Positions 43,142 to 53,110 are shown, counted from the stretch's first letter. The stretch is 64,000 nucleotides of DNA from an uncultured Nocardioides sp. (GCF_947488025.1 NZ_CANKYS010000003.1:186001-250000); one strand, 5' to 3'. The notes: generated by a model from the sequence alone, not told the origin. Made by a program: numbers and translations.

Positions 43142-43348
43142 CGCAGGGTTCCTCCTGGGGTCTGTCCTCCGAGTCTGGATCCGGCGTCGTCCGGGCCGAC
43201 AGGGCACTAGGTCCCCCCTCCCGGCACCCGGGGAGAGGCCCTTCGGCCCTGCCCGCCCGCACGGCCGCGAGGCGACGATCGAGGTGAAGGAGCGGCCCCT
43301 GCCGGGCACGCCCGCGCCCGGGGTCCCGCCCTTGGAGAGGAGACCCCC

Positions 43349-44863
43349 ATGACCACCTCGACGGCTCCGCCCGCCTACCCCGTGCACGTCGACGCAGACC
43401 TCGATCCCGGCCTGAGCCGAGGCCTCTGGCTGGTGAAGTGGCTGCTCGCGATCCCCCACTACGTCGTGCTCGCCTTCCTGTGGCTGGCCTTCGCCGTGCT
43501 GAGCGTGGTCGCGTTCTTCGCCATCCTGTTCACCGGCCGCTACCCACACGCGATCTTCGACTTCAACGTCGGCGTCATGCGCTGGAGCTGGCGCGTCGCC
43601 TACTACGCGTACGCCGCACTCGGCACCGACCGCTACCCGCCGTTCACCCTCGCCGAGGTGCCGGACTACCCCGCGCACCTCTCCGTGGACTACCCCGAGC
43701 GGCTCTCCCGCGGCCTCGTGCTGGTCAAGTGGTGGCTGCTGGCCATCCCCCACTACCTGATCCTGGCCCTGTTCGCCGGCGGGGTCGCGTACGGCGTGCA
43801 GGGGGCCGACGACGACACCTGGATCAGCATCAGCCTGATCGGCGTCCTCGTCCTGGTCGCCGGGGTCGTGCTGCTCTTCACCGGTCGCTACCCGCAACAG
43901 GTCTTCGACCTCGTCCTGGGTCTCAACAGATGGGTGCTGCGGGTGGCGGGCTACGTCTCGCTGATGACCGACCAGTACCCGCCCTTCCGCCTCGACATGG
44001 GAGGCCACGACACGCCCGGCGCAGTGCTCCCGGCCCCGACCGCGCCGCCGATCGCGCCGCCGACCGCGCCGCCAGCCGCGCACCTGACCGCGCAGCCGAT
44101 CGCACCGCCGACCTCGCAGCCGACTGACCAGCAGGCCCCCCTGCCCCCGTCGCCGTACGCACCGCCACCCCCTGGCCCCGGTGGCCGCACCGGCTGGACG
44201 GCCGGCCGCATCGTCTCCGTGACGGTGGGGTCCCTGCTCGTGCTCATGGGGCTCGCCTTCGCCGGCGCCGGCGGCACGCTGGCCCTGGCCGACGCGACCG
44301 AGCGTGACGACGGCTTCCTGATGACGCCCTCGACGTCGCTCGTCAGCGGCACCCACGCCATCGTCTCCGAGGACGCGGACGTCGACACCGAGGGAACCCC
44401 CTCGTGGGTGCCGTCGGTGTGGCTCGGCGACGTTCGCATCCACGCCCGGGCGGACACGAGCACCCCGCTCTTCGTGGGCGTCGCCGCGACGTCGGACGTC
44501 GACGGCTACCTCGGCGACGTCTCGCGCGACACCCTGCGCGACTTCCGCGTCGGCCGGGCCGTCCTGCGGACCACCGATGGAGGAGCGCCCGCGACGCCAC
44601 CGACCGACCAGACGTTCTGGGTCGCGCAGGCCACCGGCACCGACGCCACGCTGACCTGGGACCTCGAGGACGGCGACTGGACCATCGTGCTGATGCGGGC
44701 GGACGGCACGACCGGCGTGTCGGCCGACGTCTCCACCGGGGCCGAGCTGCCCATCCTCGACGCCGTGGTCGCGGTCCTCTTCGTCCTCGCCGGCCTGTTC
44801 CTGCTGGCCGGCGCCCTGCTCATCGCCATCCCGGTCCGATCCGCAACAAGGAGACAGCAATGA
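43349..44863 (+). CDS. DUF4389 membrane protein with two domain copies
   Basis: 504 residues. Two DUF4389-type units, each starting SRGLxLVKWxLLAIPHYxxLA and ending in TGRYP...FD...NRW, cover about 15-115 and 120-220. A Pro/Ala/Thr-rich linker (about 228-278) leads to a membrane segment (288-312), an extracytoplasmic beta-like domain and a last membrane segment (472-496). Function unknown; the family is integral-membrane in actinobacteria. GAGAGGAGA precedes the ATG. The stop overlaps the alcohol dehydrogenase start (ATGA). Confidence 0.85.
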   Translation: MTTSTAPPAYPVHVDADLDPGLSRGLWLVKWLLAIPHYVVLAFLWLAFAVLSVVAFFAILFTGRYPHAIFDFNVGVMRWSWRVAYYAYAALGTDRYPPFTLAEVPDYPAHLSVDYPERLSRGLVLVKWWLLAIPHYLILALFAGGVAYGVQGADDDTWISISLIGVLVLVAGVVLLFTGRYPQQVFDLVLGLNRWVLRVAGYVSLMTDQYPPFRLDMGGHDTPGAVLPAPTAPPIAPPTAPPAAHLTAQPIAPPTSQPTDQQAPLPPSPYAPPPPGPGGRTGWTAGRIVSVTVGSLLVLMGLAFAGAGGTLALADATERDDGFLMTPSTSLVSGTHAIVSEDADVDTEGTPSWVPSVWLGDVRIHARADTSTPLFVGVAATSDVDGYLGDVSRDTLRDFRVGRAVLRTTDGGAPATPPTDQTFWVAQATGTDATLTWDLEDGDWTIVLMRADGTTGVSADVSTGAELPILDAVVAVLFVLAGLFLLAGALLIAIPVRSATRRQQ

Positions 44864-45873
44864 AGGCAGCAGTCGTGCCCAGCCTGGGCGCGCCCCTCGA
44901 GATCCGCGACGTCCCGGTCCCCGAGCCCGGCCCCGGCCAGGTGCTCGTCCGCATCGAGACCTGCGGGTTGTGCCACACCGACATCCACGCCGCGCGCGGC
45001 GAGTGGCCCGTCCAGCCCAAGGACCTGCTGGTCCCCGGCCACGAGGGCGTCGGCACGATCGAGGCGGTCGGTCCCGGCGACGACGAGCTGCCGGTGCAGG
45101 TCGGCCAGCGCGTCGCCCTCCCGTGGCTCGGTCACGCCTGCGGCCACTGCCGCTCCTGCGTCGCCGGCTGGGAGACCTACTGCACCGCTCCGTCCTACAT
45201 GGGCTACACGATGGACGGCAGCTACGCCGAGCACGCCGTCGCGTGGGCCAGCCACGTCGTGCCGGTGCCGGACTCCGTCTCCTCGCGCGACGCGTCACCG
45301 CTGACGTGCGCCGGAGTGACGACGTACAAGGGGCTCAAGGTCGCCGCGCCGCAGCCGGGCGAGACCGCGATGGTGGTCGGCATCGGCGGGCTCGGGCACC
45401 TCGGCCTGCAGTACGCCCGCATCTTCGGTTCCCGCACCATCGCGGTCGACGTCCACGACGACAAGCTGCAGCTGGCCAAGGACCTCGGGGCCGACCACGT
45501 CGTCGACGGCCGCGGCGACCAGCAGGCGGAGATCGAGGCGCTCGGGGGCGTCGACGTCGCCCTGGTCACGGTGCCGTCCCCGGCCGCCATGCGCGCCGCC
45601 CACGCCGCCCTCAACCCCAACGGTCGCCTGGTCCTGGTCGGCCTCCCAGCGGACAACCGCCTCGAGCTCCCGGTCTTCGAGACCGTGCTCAAGGGCATCT
45701 CGGTGATCGGGTCGCTGGTCGGCACCCGCAACGACCTGGCCGACTGCTTCGACCTGCACTCACGCGGGCTGACCCGCGTCGTGACGGAGGGCCGTCGGCT
45801 CGAGGACGTGAACGCCTGCTTCGACGAGGTGCTCGCGGGCGAGGTGCCCGCCCGCCTGGTGTTCGAGATGTAG
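44860..45873 (+). CDS. Zinc-dependent alcohol dehydrogenase
   Basis: 337 residues, medium-chain dehydrogenase. CGLCHTDIH and GHEGVG carry catalytic-zinc ligands, CGHCRSCVAGWETYC the structural-zinc cysteines, and VVGIGGLGHLGLQYAR the NAD loop. It is the AdhP-like group that oxidises primary alcohols or reduces aldehydes. AAGGAGA lies before ATG 44860, which overlaps the previous stop; a longer frame starting at 44404 lies inside the DUF4389 gene. Confidence 0.94.
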   Translation: MKAAVVPSLGAPLEIRDVPVPEPGPGQVLVRIETCGLCHTDIHAARGEWPVQPKDLLVPGHEGVGTIEAVGPGDDELPVQVGQRVALPWLGHACGHCRSCVAGWETYCTAPSYMGYTMDGSYAEHAVAWASHVVPVPDSVSSRDASPLTCAGVTTYKGLKVAAPQPGETAMVVGIGGLGHLGLQYARIFGSRTIAVDVHDDKLQLAKDLGADHVVDGRGDQQAEIEALGGVDVALVTVPSPAAMRAAHAALNPNGRLVLVGLPADNRLELPVFETVLKGISVIGSLVGTRNDLADCFDLHSRGLTRVVTEGRRLEDVNACFDEVLAGEVPARLVFEM

Positions 45874-45938
45874 GTGCCCTCTGCGACGGCCGGCTGGTCG
45901 GCTTCCTCGACGAGCACCTGGGAACGCCGGCGGCTGGG

Positions 45939-46017
45939 CTCCCCGGGTAGGAGTCGAACCTACGTCGCTAGTCCTGATTCAAAGTCAGGCGGGCCCTACC
46001 GGCAGACCAACCGGGGA
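45939..46017 (-). tRNA. tRNA-Gln (UUG)
   Basis: Minus strand from 46017. The 7-bp acceptor stem TCCCCGG/CCGGGGA, anticodon arm CCTGA-CTTTGAA-TCAGG with anticodon TTG, and T arm GTAGG-TTCGACT-CCTAC are clear; the discriminator is G and CCA is not encoded. The length is 79 because of an extra base before the anticodon stem and a 9-base variable region, slightly unusual for tRNA-Gln. TAGGCT at 46034-46029 is a likely -10. Confidence 0.85.
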
Positions 46018-46074
46018 ATGTGACGCCAAGCCTAGGGCCCGCCTCGGGCGGGGCTGCCGAAGACCCATGCCCGG

Positions 46075-46123
46075 GACGTCATGAGAACCTCCGCCCCGGA
46101 GCGGCAATTCTCATGACGTCATG
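46075..46123. repeat. Inverted repeat with palindrome upstream of ABC operon
   Basis: Perfect 13-base arms GACGTCATGAGAA (46075-46087) and TTCTCATGACGTC (46108-46120) around a 20-base loop. The right arm sits in the perfect palindrome CATGACGTCATG (46112-46123). It lies between the tRNA-Gln start and the ABC operon, about 100 bases before the predicted ABC transcript start. It could be an operator or a hairpin; no T-run follows. Confidence 0.7.
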
Positions 46124-46224
46124 GCGTGCGCAGCGGCCCGGCAGACCGATCTTCACGACTCCTCCACACGGATCGGGGCCATCCCTGATGCCGGGGGTCG
46201 GTCGGGGCCGCTAGCGTGAGGCGC

Positions 46225-47184
46225 GTGACGGGGGAATTCATGGGGCGCCCGCCGGTCATCTCGACCGCGGGGCTCACCAAGCACTACGGGACGGTCCACG
46301 CGTTGACCGACCTCACGGTCGACGTCGGCGCGGGTGTGACGGGACTGGTCGGCGCCAACGGAGCCGGCAAGTCGACGCTCATCAAGATCCTGCTCGGGCT
46401 GCTCGAGCCGACCGGCGGGCACGCGAGCGTGCTCGGCCACGACATCGAGCACGAGAGCCAGGACATCCGGCGGCTCGTGGGCTACATGCCCGAGCACGAC
46501 TGCCTGCCGCCCGACGTGAGCGCGAGCGACTTCGTCGTGCACATGGCGCGGATGTCGGGCCTCGGGGCATCGGCGGCGCGCGAGCGTTCGGCCGACGTGC
46601 TGCGCCACGTCGGCCTCGACGAGGAGCGCTACCGGCCGATGGGCGGCTACTCCACCGGCATGAAGCAGCGCGCCAAGCTCGCCCAGGCGCTCGCCCACGA
46701 CCCCCGCCTGGTCTTCCTCGACGAGCCGACCAACGGCCTCGACCCGGCTGCGCGCACCGACATGCTGCGCCTCGTGCAGCGCATCGGCAGCGACTTCGGC
46801 ATCGCCGTGCTCGTCACCTCCCACCTGCTCGGCGAGCTCGAGCAGGTCAGCGACCACGTCATCGTGCTCGACGGCGGCCACCTGCTGCGGAGCAGCGCGA
46901 CCGGCGAGTTCCTGCAGCGCACCGGCAGCCTGCTGGTCGAGGTCGTCGGCACCGAGACCGAGCGCGACCGGCTCGGCGAGGCGCTCGCCCAGCGCGGGCT
47001 CACCTGCCGCCCCCGCGGGGCGATGGTCGCGATCGACCCACCGCCACCCGAGCTCGCCGAGGGCGGGGCCGTCCACGACCTGATCCGCGACGTCGCCGCC
47101 GACCTCGGCCTGGGCCTGATGCGGCTCCAGCCCGACCGGCACCACCTCGAGGACGTCTTCCTCGAAGGAGGCACCCGTGTCTGA
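46225..47184 (+). CDS. ABC transporter ATP-binding protein, first pair
   Basis: 319 residues. GANGAGKST (43-51) is Walker A, YSTGMKQRAKLAQAL the signature and LVFLDEPTNGLDPAAR Walker B. The C-terminal part resembles the extension found in ABC-2 type exporters. GTG 46225 is chosen because TAGCGT at 46212-46217 is 7 bases upstream (leaderless); GTG 46216 lies within the -10 and ATG 46240 is possible. Overlaps the permease gene by 8 bases. Confidence 0.9.
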   Translation: MTGEFMGRPPVISTAGLTKHYGTVHALTDLTVDVGAGVTGLVGANGAGKSTLIKILLGLLEPTGGHASVLGHDIEHESQDIRRLVGYMPEHDCLPPDVSASDFVVHMARMSGLGASAARERSADVLRHVGLDEERYRPMGGYSTGMKQRAKLAQALAHDPRLVFLDEPTNGLDPAARTDMLRLVQRIGSDFGIAVLVTSHLLGELEQVSDHVIVLDGGHLLRSSATGEFLQRTGSLLVEVVGTETERDRLGEALAQRGLTCRPRGAMVAIDPPPPELAEGGAVHDLIRDVAADLGLGLMRLQPDRHHLEDVFLEGGTRV

Positions 47185-48069
47185 CCTCTCCCCCGGCGCC
47201 GGCCGTCCCGGTGTCATCCACGACCTCGGCTACCGCCACTTCGACGGCGTGCGCGAGGACACCCCGGCGATCGCGCGCACCCTCTTCGTCACCGGCCTGC
47301 GTCACGCCTACGGCCTCGGCCGATCCGGCAAGTCCAAGGTGATGCCGTTCATCCTGCTGGCGATGTCGCTGCTGCCGGCCACCATCGTCGTCGGCGTGGT
47401 CGTCCTCACCGGCCTCGGCGAGCTCCCGGTGTCCTACGCCGACTACACCAACCAGACGCAGCTGCTCGTCAGCCTCTTCGCGGCCTCGCAGGCGCCGGTG
47501 CTGTTCTCCCGCGACCTGCGCCACCGCTCGATCGTGCTCTACCTCGCCCGCCCGCTGCCGGCGCCGGTCTTCGCGGTGGTGCGGTGGCTCTCGCTCACCC
47601 TCGCCATCTTCCTGTTCACCGCGATCCCGACCGTCGTGCTCTTCGCCGGCGCCATGCTGTCCGGCCTCGACAAGAGCGACCAGACGACCGCGGTGCTCAA
47701 GGCGGTCGTCCTGCAGGCGCTGCTCGCGATGATGATCGCCGGCGTCAGCGGGCTGATCTCCTCGGTCTCCCTGCGTCGCGGCTTCGCCGTCGTCGGCTCG
47801 GTGATGGCACTCATCGTCCTCACCGGCATCGTCACCGTGATGCAGAACATCGCCTACTACGAGGGCGACAGCGAGACCGTCTCGGTCGGCGTCGGGCTGC
47901 TGTCGCCCTGGTCGCTCCACAACGGCCTGGCCAACGCCTGGGACGCCGGGGTCGCCACCCCGGTCCCGGTCGACGGCGCCTGGGTGCCGGCGTACGTCAT
48001 CGTGGCGGTGCTGCTCGTCGCCGCCTGCCTGCTCGGGCTGGTCGCCCGCTTCCGGAAGGTGGGGTCGCG

Positions 48070-48073
<4 letters not shown>
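47177..48073 (+). CDS. ABC-2 type permease, first pair
   Basis: 298 residues with about six membrane segments (for example PFILLAMSLLPATIVVGVVVL, IFLFTAIPTVVLFAGAML, AVVGSVMALIVLTGIVTVM). The RDLRHRSIVLYLARPLPAPVFAVVRWLSL stretch is typical of ABC-2 permeases, between the first two helices. It pairs with the upstream ATPase. The second ATPase gene follows with an ATGA overlap, so all four ABC genes form one operon. Substrate unknown. Confidence 0.85.
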
Positions 48074-48981
<908 letters not shown>

Positions 48982-48994
48982 TCAAGGACCCCTC

Positions 48995-49693
48995 ATGAAC
49001 GGGACCATTGCCAAGCTCGCCCTGCAGGCACTGCTGGGCCGACGCCGCTTCTTCCTCCTGCTGGCCTTCCCGGTGCTGCTCATCGGGCTCGTCGCACTGG
49101 TGACCGCGCTGGTCGACGGCGAGGCCGCCTACGAGGTCCTGCCCAACCTCGGCTACCCGCTCATCCTGCCGCTGGTGGCGATCCTCGCGGCGTCCTCGGT
49201 GCTCGGCCCCGAGGTCGACGACGGTTCGATCGTCTACCTGCTGTCCAAGCCGGTGAACCGCTACGGCATCGCGTTCAGCAAGTGGCTGGTGGCCCTCGGC
49301 GCCACGCTGGCGGCCGGTGCGCTGCCGATCCTGGTCGCCGCGCTCGTCACAGGCGACAGCACCCGGGCGACCGCATTGTTCGTCGGCGCCGTCGTCGCCG
49401 GGACGGCGTACTCCGCGCTCTTCCTCGCGATCTCGGCCGTCACCCGGCACGCCGTCATCGCGTCGCTGATGTTCGTGCTGATCTGGGAGAGCCTGCTCGG
49501 CAACCTCTTCAGCGGCATCGCCTGGCTCAGCATCGGCCAGTGGGGCCTGCGCATCGGCCACGAGATCTCCGCCGAGCTGCCCGACCCCGCCAACCTGGGC
49601 TATGCGATCGTCGTCAGCCTGGCCGTGACGGTCGTCGGGGTATGGTTCGCCGGCGACCGGTTGCGCTCGTTCTCGCTCCGCGGCGAGGACTGA
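48995..49693 (+). CDS. ABC-2 type permease, second pair
   Basis: 232 residues with about six membrane segments and the NosY-like sequence GPEVDDGSIVYLLSKPVNRYGIAFSKWLVALGATLAAGALPILVAAL. AAGGA precedes ATG 48995. Probably forms an exporter with the ATPase just upstream. Substrate unknown; two ATPase-permease pairs in one operon may form one complex or two. Confidence 0.87.
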   Translation: MNGTIAKLALQALLGRRRFFLLLAFPVLLIGLVALVTALVDGEAAYEVLPNLGYPLILPLVAILAASSVLGPEVDDGSIVYLLSKPVNRYGIAFSKWLVALGATLAAGALPILVAALVTGDSTRATALFVGAVVAGTAYSALFLAISAVTRHAVIASLMFVLIWESLLGNLFSGIAWLSIGQWGLRIGHEISAELPDPANLGYAIVVSLAVTVVGVWFAGDRLRSFSLRGED

Positions 49694-49698
49694 CGGCG

Positions 49699-50418
49699 TC
49701 AGCCTCGCGTCGAGCCGGCGGCCGCACGCACCCGGGCCGCGAGGTCGCCGCTGTCCACAGCCATGCCGTGGGTGGACAGCACCAGGTCGGCCGACCGGGA
49801 CCGCGCCCGCCACGGGCGGGGCGTCCTCGGCGTCCGCGTCACCACGGCCGGGGCGGCGGGTACGACGTGCACCTCGCTGGTGCGCGGCACCACCTCCGCG
49901 ACGTCGGAGAGCGGCAGCTCGCTGCGGAGGCCGAGATGCTCGTCGACGACCCTGGTCGGCGTGAGCCACGTGCCGCCGGCACGGAAGCGGCCGAGCAGCG
50001 CGAGCACCGGGAACCCGAGGAAGTAGGCGGCGGGCACGACGGCCAGCAGGGGCCACAGCCAGTTCTCCGCCACCGCCCCGACGACGCCCATCACGGCGAA
50101 CCAGCCGCCGAGCAGGGCGAGCACGGCCAGGCCGAGGACCCGGGCACGATCGGTGGCGCGCGGGAGGAACTGCGCGCGTTCCCCCTCCCACGTGACCTCG
50201 CGCGCGACCGGAGCGGTCGGGCGGTCCGGCAGCCGGGTGGCCAAGGAGAGCAGCACGACCGTGCCGAGGACGACCGGCAGCGCCGCCCACGTCCGGCCGA
50301 ACGCCGTGTCGGCACGCCCGAGCAGCGCCACGCCCACCCCGAGCGCGCCGAGCCCCGCCAGCACCGCCAGCGCGGTGGCGACCGGCCCAGGAGCCGTGCG
50401 GGCGCTCAGCTGAACCAC
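49699..50418 (-). CDS. Membrane protein of WXG operon, unknown function
   Basis: 239 residues with four membrane segments in two pairs (about 10-28, 37-55, 87-105, 110-130), followed by a cytoplasmic domain (GTWLTPTRVVDEHLGLRSELPLSDVAEVV...ADLVLSTHGMAVDSGDLAARVRAAAG) that looks like a PH-like bacterial domain. Not recognised further. GTG 50418 gives a 13-base overlap with the upstream gene end. Its topology resembles the protein at 52332 in the same operon, so the two may be distant copies. Confidence 0.7.
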   Translation of the reverse strand: MVQLSARTAPGPVATALAVLAGLGALGVGVALLGRADTAFGRTWAALPVVLGTVVLLSLATRLPDRPTAPVAREVTWEGERAQFLPRATDRARVLGLAVLALLGGWFAVMGVVGAVAENWLWPLLAVVPAAYFLGFPVLALLGRFRAGGTWLTPTRVVDEHLGLRSELPLSDVAEVVPRTSEVHVVPAAPAVVTRTPRTPRPWRARSRSADLVLSTHGMAVDSGDLAARVRAAAGSTRG

Positions 50419-51674
50419 CCGCCCACCGTCTCGACGGCCGAGCCGACGCCGTCGGCGATCGCGTCGCCGGTGTCCTCGAGGGCGTCGACACCGGCGTCGA
50501 AGGCGGCGCCGACGTCGGGGCCGTTCTCGAAGAGTGAGTCGATCGCACCGTCGGCGAAGATGGCGACCCCGGCGCCGACCGCGGTGCCGACGACGGCGCC
50601 GACCGCAGTGCCGACCCCGGGCACGACCGACCCGAACGCCGCGCCCATCGCTGCTCCTGTCGCGGCACTCGCCCCGACACCGGCGGCGATGCCGAGCGCG
50701 GTGGACGCGCCCTGGGACACCGCGATCTGCGTCGTGGACTCCCCCTCCACGTGGTCGTTGTAGGCACCCAGGCCGAAGCCGAGCGGTCCCAGGATCTTCC
50801 CGGCCCGCCCGAGGTAGCGCAGGGCGCGGGAGTCGTCGAGGTGCCGCGACTGGGCCAGCAGGTCTTCGGCCTCGTCCAGCTTGCCGGCGATCGCCAGTCG
50901 GTCGGCTTCCAGCCGCGCGTGGTCGAGGGTCTGGAAGAAGAACCACTTCCGCTTCAGGTAGCGCTCGGGGTGCGCCTGCAGATCGTCGATCATCCGGCCC
51001 GCCTCGTCGAGCAGCGCCTGGGCTCGGGTGTGCAGGGTCGACTGTCGCGACGCGATGTGGACGCCGATCGCACCGGCCGCTGCGTCACCGAGGATGTCAC
51101 CGGTCGTCAGCAGCCAGGCGGCGTGCTGCCCGACGGTGTAGGCGTCCTGGAGCTCGCGGCACGCCGCGGCGTACACCCGGTCGATCCGCGCTGCCTCGGT
51201 CGCCGCGTCGTTGTAGGCCTCGATCAGCTTCTGGTGGGCGTCGTACACCGCAACCCGGCCGTTGTGCGCCTCGACCTCTGCTGGTGTGCCGACGAAGTCG
51301 TCCGGCGGGCGGGTAGGTCCAGCTCCGGGGTCCTGGACGACGAACCCGGTCACGGTCAAGCCGGCACCCGTGGCGGTCGTTCGCACGTCGGCCATCATGT
51401 CCTGGCAGCGTCGCAGCTTGGTGGCGAACGCGTCCAGGTCGCCGGCCATGTCCTTGGCCGCTGCCTCGAGGTCGTCGACCTTGCCGCGCGCGCGAGACAT
51501 CACGCCGACGAACTCGTCGCCGGCCTCGGAGCTCCACGACCCCTCGGCGCTGCGCCGGGCCTCGTTGGCGCGGTCGGCCGCCTCCCCGACCTTGACCGCG
51601 AGCCGGTCCCGGAGCCAGTCCGCCACGCCCTCGATGCTGCCCGGCGAACCCAGGATCTCGGTGTCGACACTCAC
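50406..51674 (-). CDS. WXG-like protein with glycine-zipper C-terminus
   Basis: 422 residues. The first 110 residues are a helical hairpin with a WSSEAGDEF turn (WXG-like; SAEGSWSSEAGDEFVGVMSRARGKVDDLEAAAKDMAGDLDAFATKLRRC), then a long helical region. The C-terminus from about 325 is a glycine/alanine zipper (ALGIAAGVGASAATGAAMGAAFGSVVPGVGTAVGAVVGTAVGAGVAIF), the kind that can insert in membranes. It overlaps the EspC-like gene upstream (GTGA). A type VII substrate or effector-like protein is likely; no enzymatic toxin domain is seen. Confidence 0.65.
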   Translation of the reverse strand: MSVDTEILGSPGSIEGVADWLRDRLAVKVGEAADRANEARRSAEGSWSSEAGDEFVGVMSRARGKVDDLEAAAKDMAGDLDAFATKLRRCQDMMADVRTTATGAGLTVTGFVVQDPGAGPTRPPDDFVGTPAEVEAHNGRVAVYDAHQKLIEAYNDAATEAARIDRVYAAACRELQDAYTVGQHAAWLLTTGDILGDAAAGAIGVHIASRQSTLHTRAQALLDEAGRMIDDLQAHPERYLKRKWFFFQTLDHARLEADRLAIAGKLDEAEDLLAQSRHLDDSRALRYLGRAGKILGPLGFGLGAYNDHVEGESTTQIAVSQGASTALGIAAGVGASAATGAAMGAAFGSVVPGVGTAVGAVVGTAVGAGVAIFADGAIDSLFENGPDVGAAFDAGVDALEDTGDAIADGVGSAVETVGGWFS

Positions 51675-51961
51675 TGCATCGCCCTCCGGATCTCGTCCAT
51701 CGACGCGGAGGCCTCGGCGTCGGCGCGCTGGTAGTAGCGCCGGCACTGGCGCACACTCTCCGCGGCGCCGGACAGGGCGACCGAGACGTTGCCGGCGCTG
51801 TCGACGACCTGCCCGAGCATGCTGGCGATCACGGCGGACATCGGCCCGGCGTCGACCCCGCTCGGGACGCTGCCGCCCAAGGCCTCCAGCCCGGCGGCGC
51901 CGCGGTCGAGCCCCTCCGCGATGCTGTCGAGGACCGAGAGGTCGACGTCGATGCCGCTCAT
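51671..51961 (-). CDS. EspC/WXG100-like small protein, possible type VII substrate
   Basis: 96 residues, two long helices: SGIDVDLSVLDSIAEGLDRGAAGLEALGG, then a short break and VIASMLGQVVDSAGNVSVALSGAAESVRQCRRYYQRADAEASASMDEIRRAMQ. The order resembles EspC-type T7SS targets, and Tyr77-x3-Asp81 fits the YxxxD/E export signal. It is coupled by overlaps to the larger WXG-like gene downstream and to a SAV_915-like gene upstream. No ESX secretion ATPase is in the window. Confidence 0.7.
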   Translation of the reverse strand: MSGIDVDLSVLDSIAEGLDRGAAGLEALGGSVPSGVDAGPMSAVIASMLGQVVDSAGNVSVALSGAAESVRQCRRYYQRADAEASASMDEIRRAMQ

Positions 51962-52272
51962 GACGCCGCCTCGGTGCCGTCGGCGTCGCGCAGGCCGGGG
52001 TCGACGTCGAGGAACAGCAGGTCGTAGGGCGTCTCGTCGTGGATCCGCTGCAGGGCCTTGACGTCGCAGAGCACCCAGCTGTTGTCGGGCAGGTAGAAGC
52101 GGTGGAGCCGGTCGATGGCCGAGTAGGTGTAGAGGGCCGTGCGGCCGTCCTCGACCCGGTGCATCAGCACCCGGCGGGTGGCCGGGTCGGGCTCGTCGGT
52201 CGTCGGGACGTAGACGACCGGCGGGAGGGTGGGCCGGGCGGCGTCGGCGGGTGGCGTCGACACGTCGTACAT
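51958..52272 (-). CDS. SseB/SAV_915-like small protein
   Basis: 104 residues: PPVVYVPTTDEPDPATRRVLMHRVEDGRTALYTYSAIDRLHRFYLPDNSWVLCDVKALQRIHDETPYDLLFLDVDPGLRD. The RTALYTYSA(I/L)DRL core and the closing LFLDV are typical of small actinobacterial SseB-like proteins often encoded beside type VII substrates. Function unknown. AGGAGA precedes ATG 52272; ATGA overlap with the next gene. Confidence 0.65.
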   Translation of the reverse strand: MYDVSTPPADAARPTLPPVVYVPTTDEPDPATRRVLMHRVEDGRTALYTYSAIDRLHRFYLPDNSWVLCDVKALQRIHDETPYDLLFLDVDPGLRDADGTEAAS

Positions 52273-52331
52273 CGCGGAGGTCTCCTGCCGTGCGGGGATG
52301 ACGCCCTCATCCTGCCCAGCGGTGCCGGACC

Positions 52332-53063
52332 TCAATCCACCGCCCCGGAAATCGCTCCCAGCCGGTCGTGGCACCACCGGGCGAGGCCGGCGGCGGCGTG
52401 CCCGGTGCGACTGCAGTCGACGACGACCTCGTCGTCGACTGCGCCGCGCCGTCCGCGGCGCCACGGCCGCGGGCAGGGCCGCTGCTCGGCGGGCCGGTCG
52501 AGCCGCAGCACCAACCTCGACCCCCGCGCGGTCACTCCGACCACGGCCTCCCGCGGGCACCACACCCGCCCCCACGGCGAGTCGTGCACCACCTGGTCCG
52601 CGGTCAGCCGCAGCGTCTCGCGGCTGCGCCGACCGGCGACGGTCAGGCCGACACGGACCAGGAACCATGCCCCTGCCACGCCCACCGCCACGGCCGGCAC
52701 GACCAGGTCACCGCCAGCGCCAAGGCCCAGCGCGGCCAGCCAGACGCCCAGCACGCCAAGGCCGAGATCGAGCAGGGTGGCGTGCGACCAGTCGCCCCGC
52801 CAGGCACGGAGCACCCAGGAGTCCTCCGCCTCCCCGCGCTCGAGCACCGGGAGCCGACGCGTCCCCGCCCGGACGACGGCCAGCACCAACGTGGCGGCGG
52901 CAGCGCACGCGGTGTAGACACCGAGCGCCCGCACGAAGGGGACGTCGCCGAGCGCCGTCAACGCGCCCCAGGCCAGCAGGCCGCCGAGCACGGCGAGTGC
53001 CACGTCGAGGGCGACGTCGCCCCACTTGTCCCGCCCGCGATAGGGCGAGACCGGCGGCTTCAT
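52332..53063 (-). CDS. Membrane protein with PH-like domain, first gene of WXG operon
   Basis: 243 residues. Four membrane segments in two pairs (about 15-38, 43-63, 95-113, 120-141), then a soluble C-terminal part (ETLRLTADQVVHDSPWGRVWCPREAVVGVTARGSRLVLRLDRP) with the look of a bacterial PH domain. Not recognised beyond that. It starts the operon running to 49699, with 59 bases before the next gene. It diverges from the DNA ligase gene. Confidence 0.7.
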   Translation of the reverse strand: MKPPVSPYRGRDKWGDVALDVALAVLGGLLAWGALTALGDVPFVRALGVYTACAAAATLVLAVVRAGTRRLPVLERGEAEDSWVLRAWRGDWSHATLLDLGLGVLGVWLAALGLGAGGDLVVPAVAVGVAGAWFLVRVGLTVAGRRSRETLRLTADQVVHDSPWGRVWCPREAVVGVTARGSRLVLRLDRPAEQRPCPRPWRRGRRGAVDDEVVVDCSRTGHAAAGLARWCHDRLGAISGAVD

Positions 53064-53110
53064 GCGGCGATCGTAGGCCTCTGTGTGCCGCCAGCCGCTA
53101 CCGTCGGGTC

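Noticed and set aside
42842..45298. 818-codon minus-strand frame spanning the DUF4389 gene
   Set aside because: Only the last 99 codons have a ribosome site and no competing gene; the rest is an Arg-rich shadow of DUF4389 and dehydrogenase genes.
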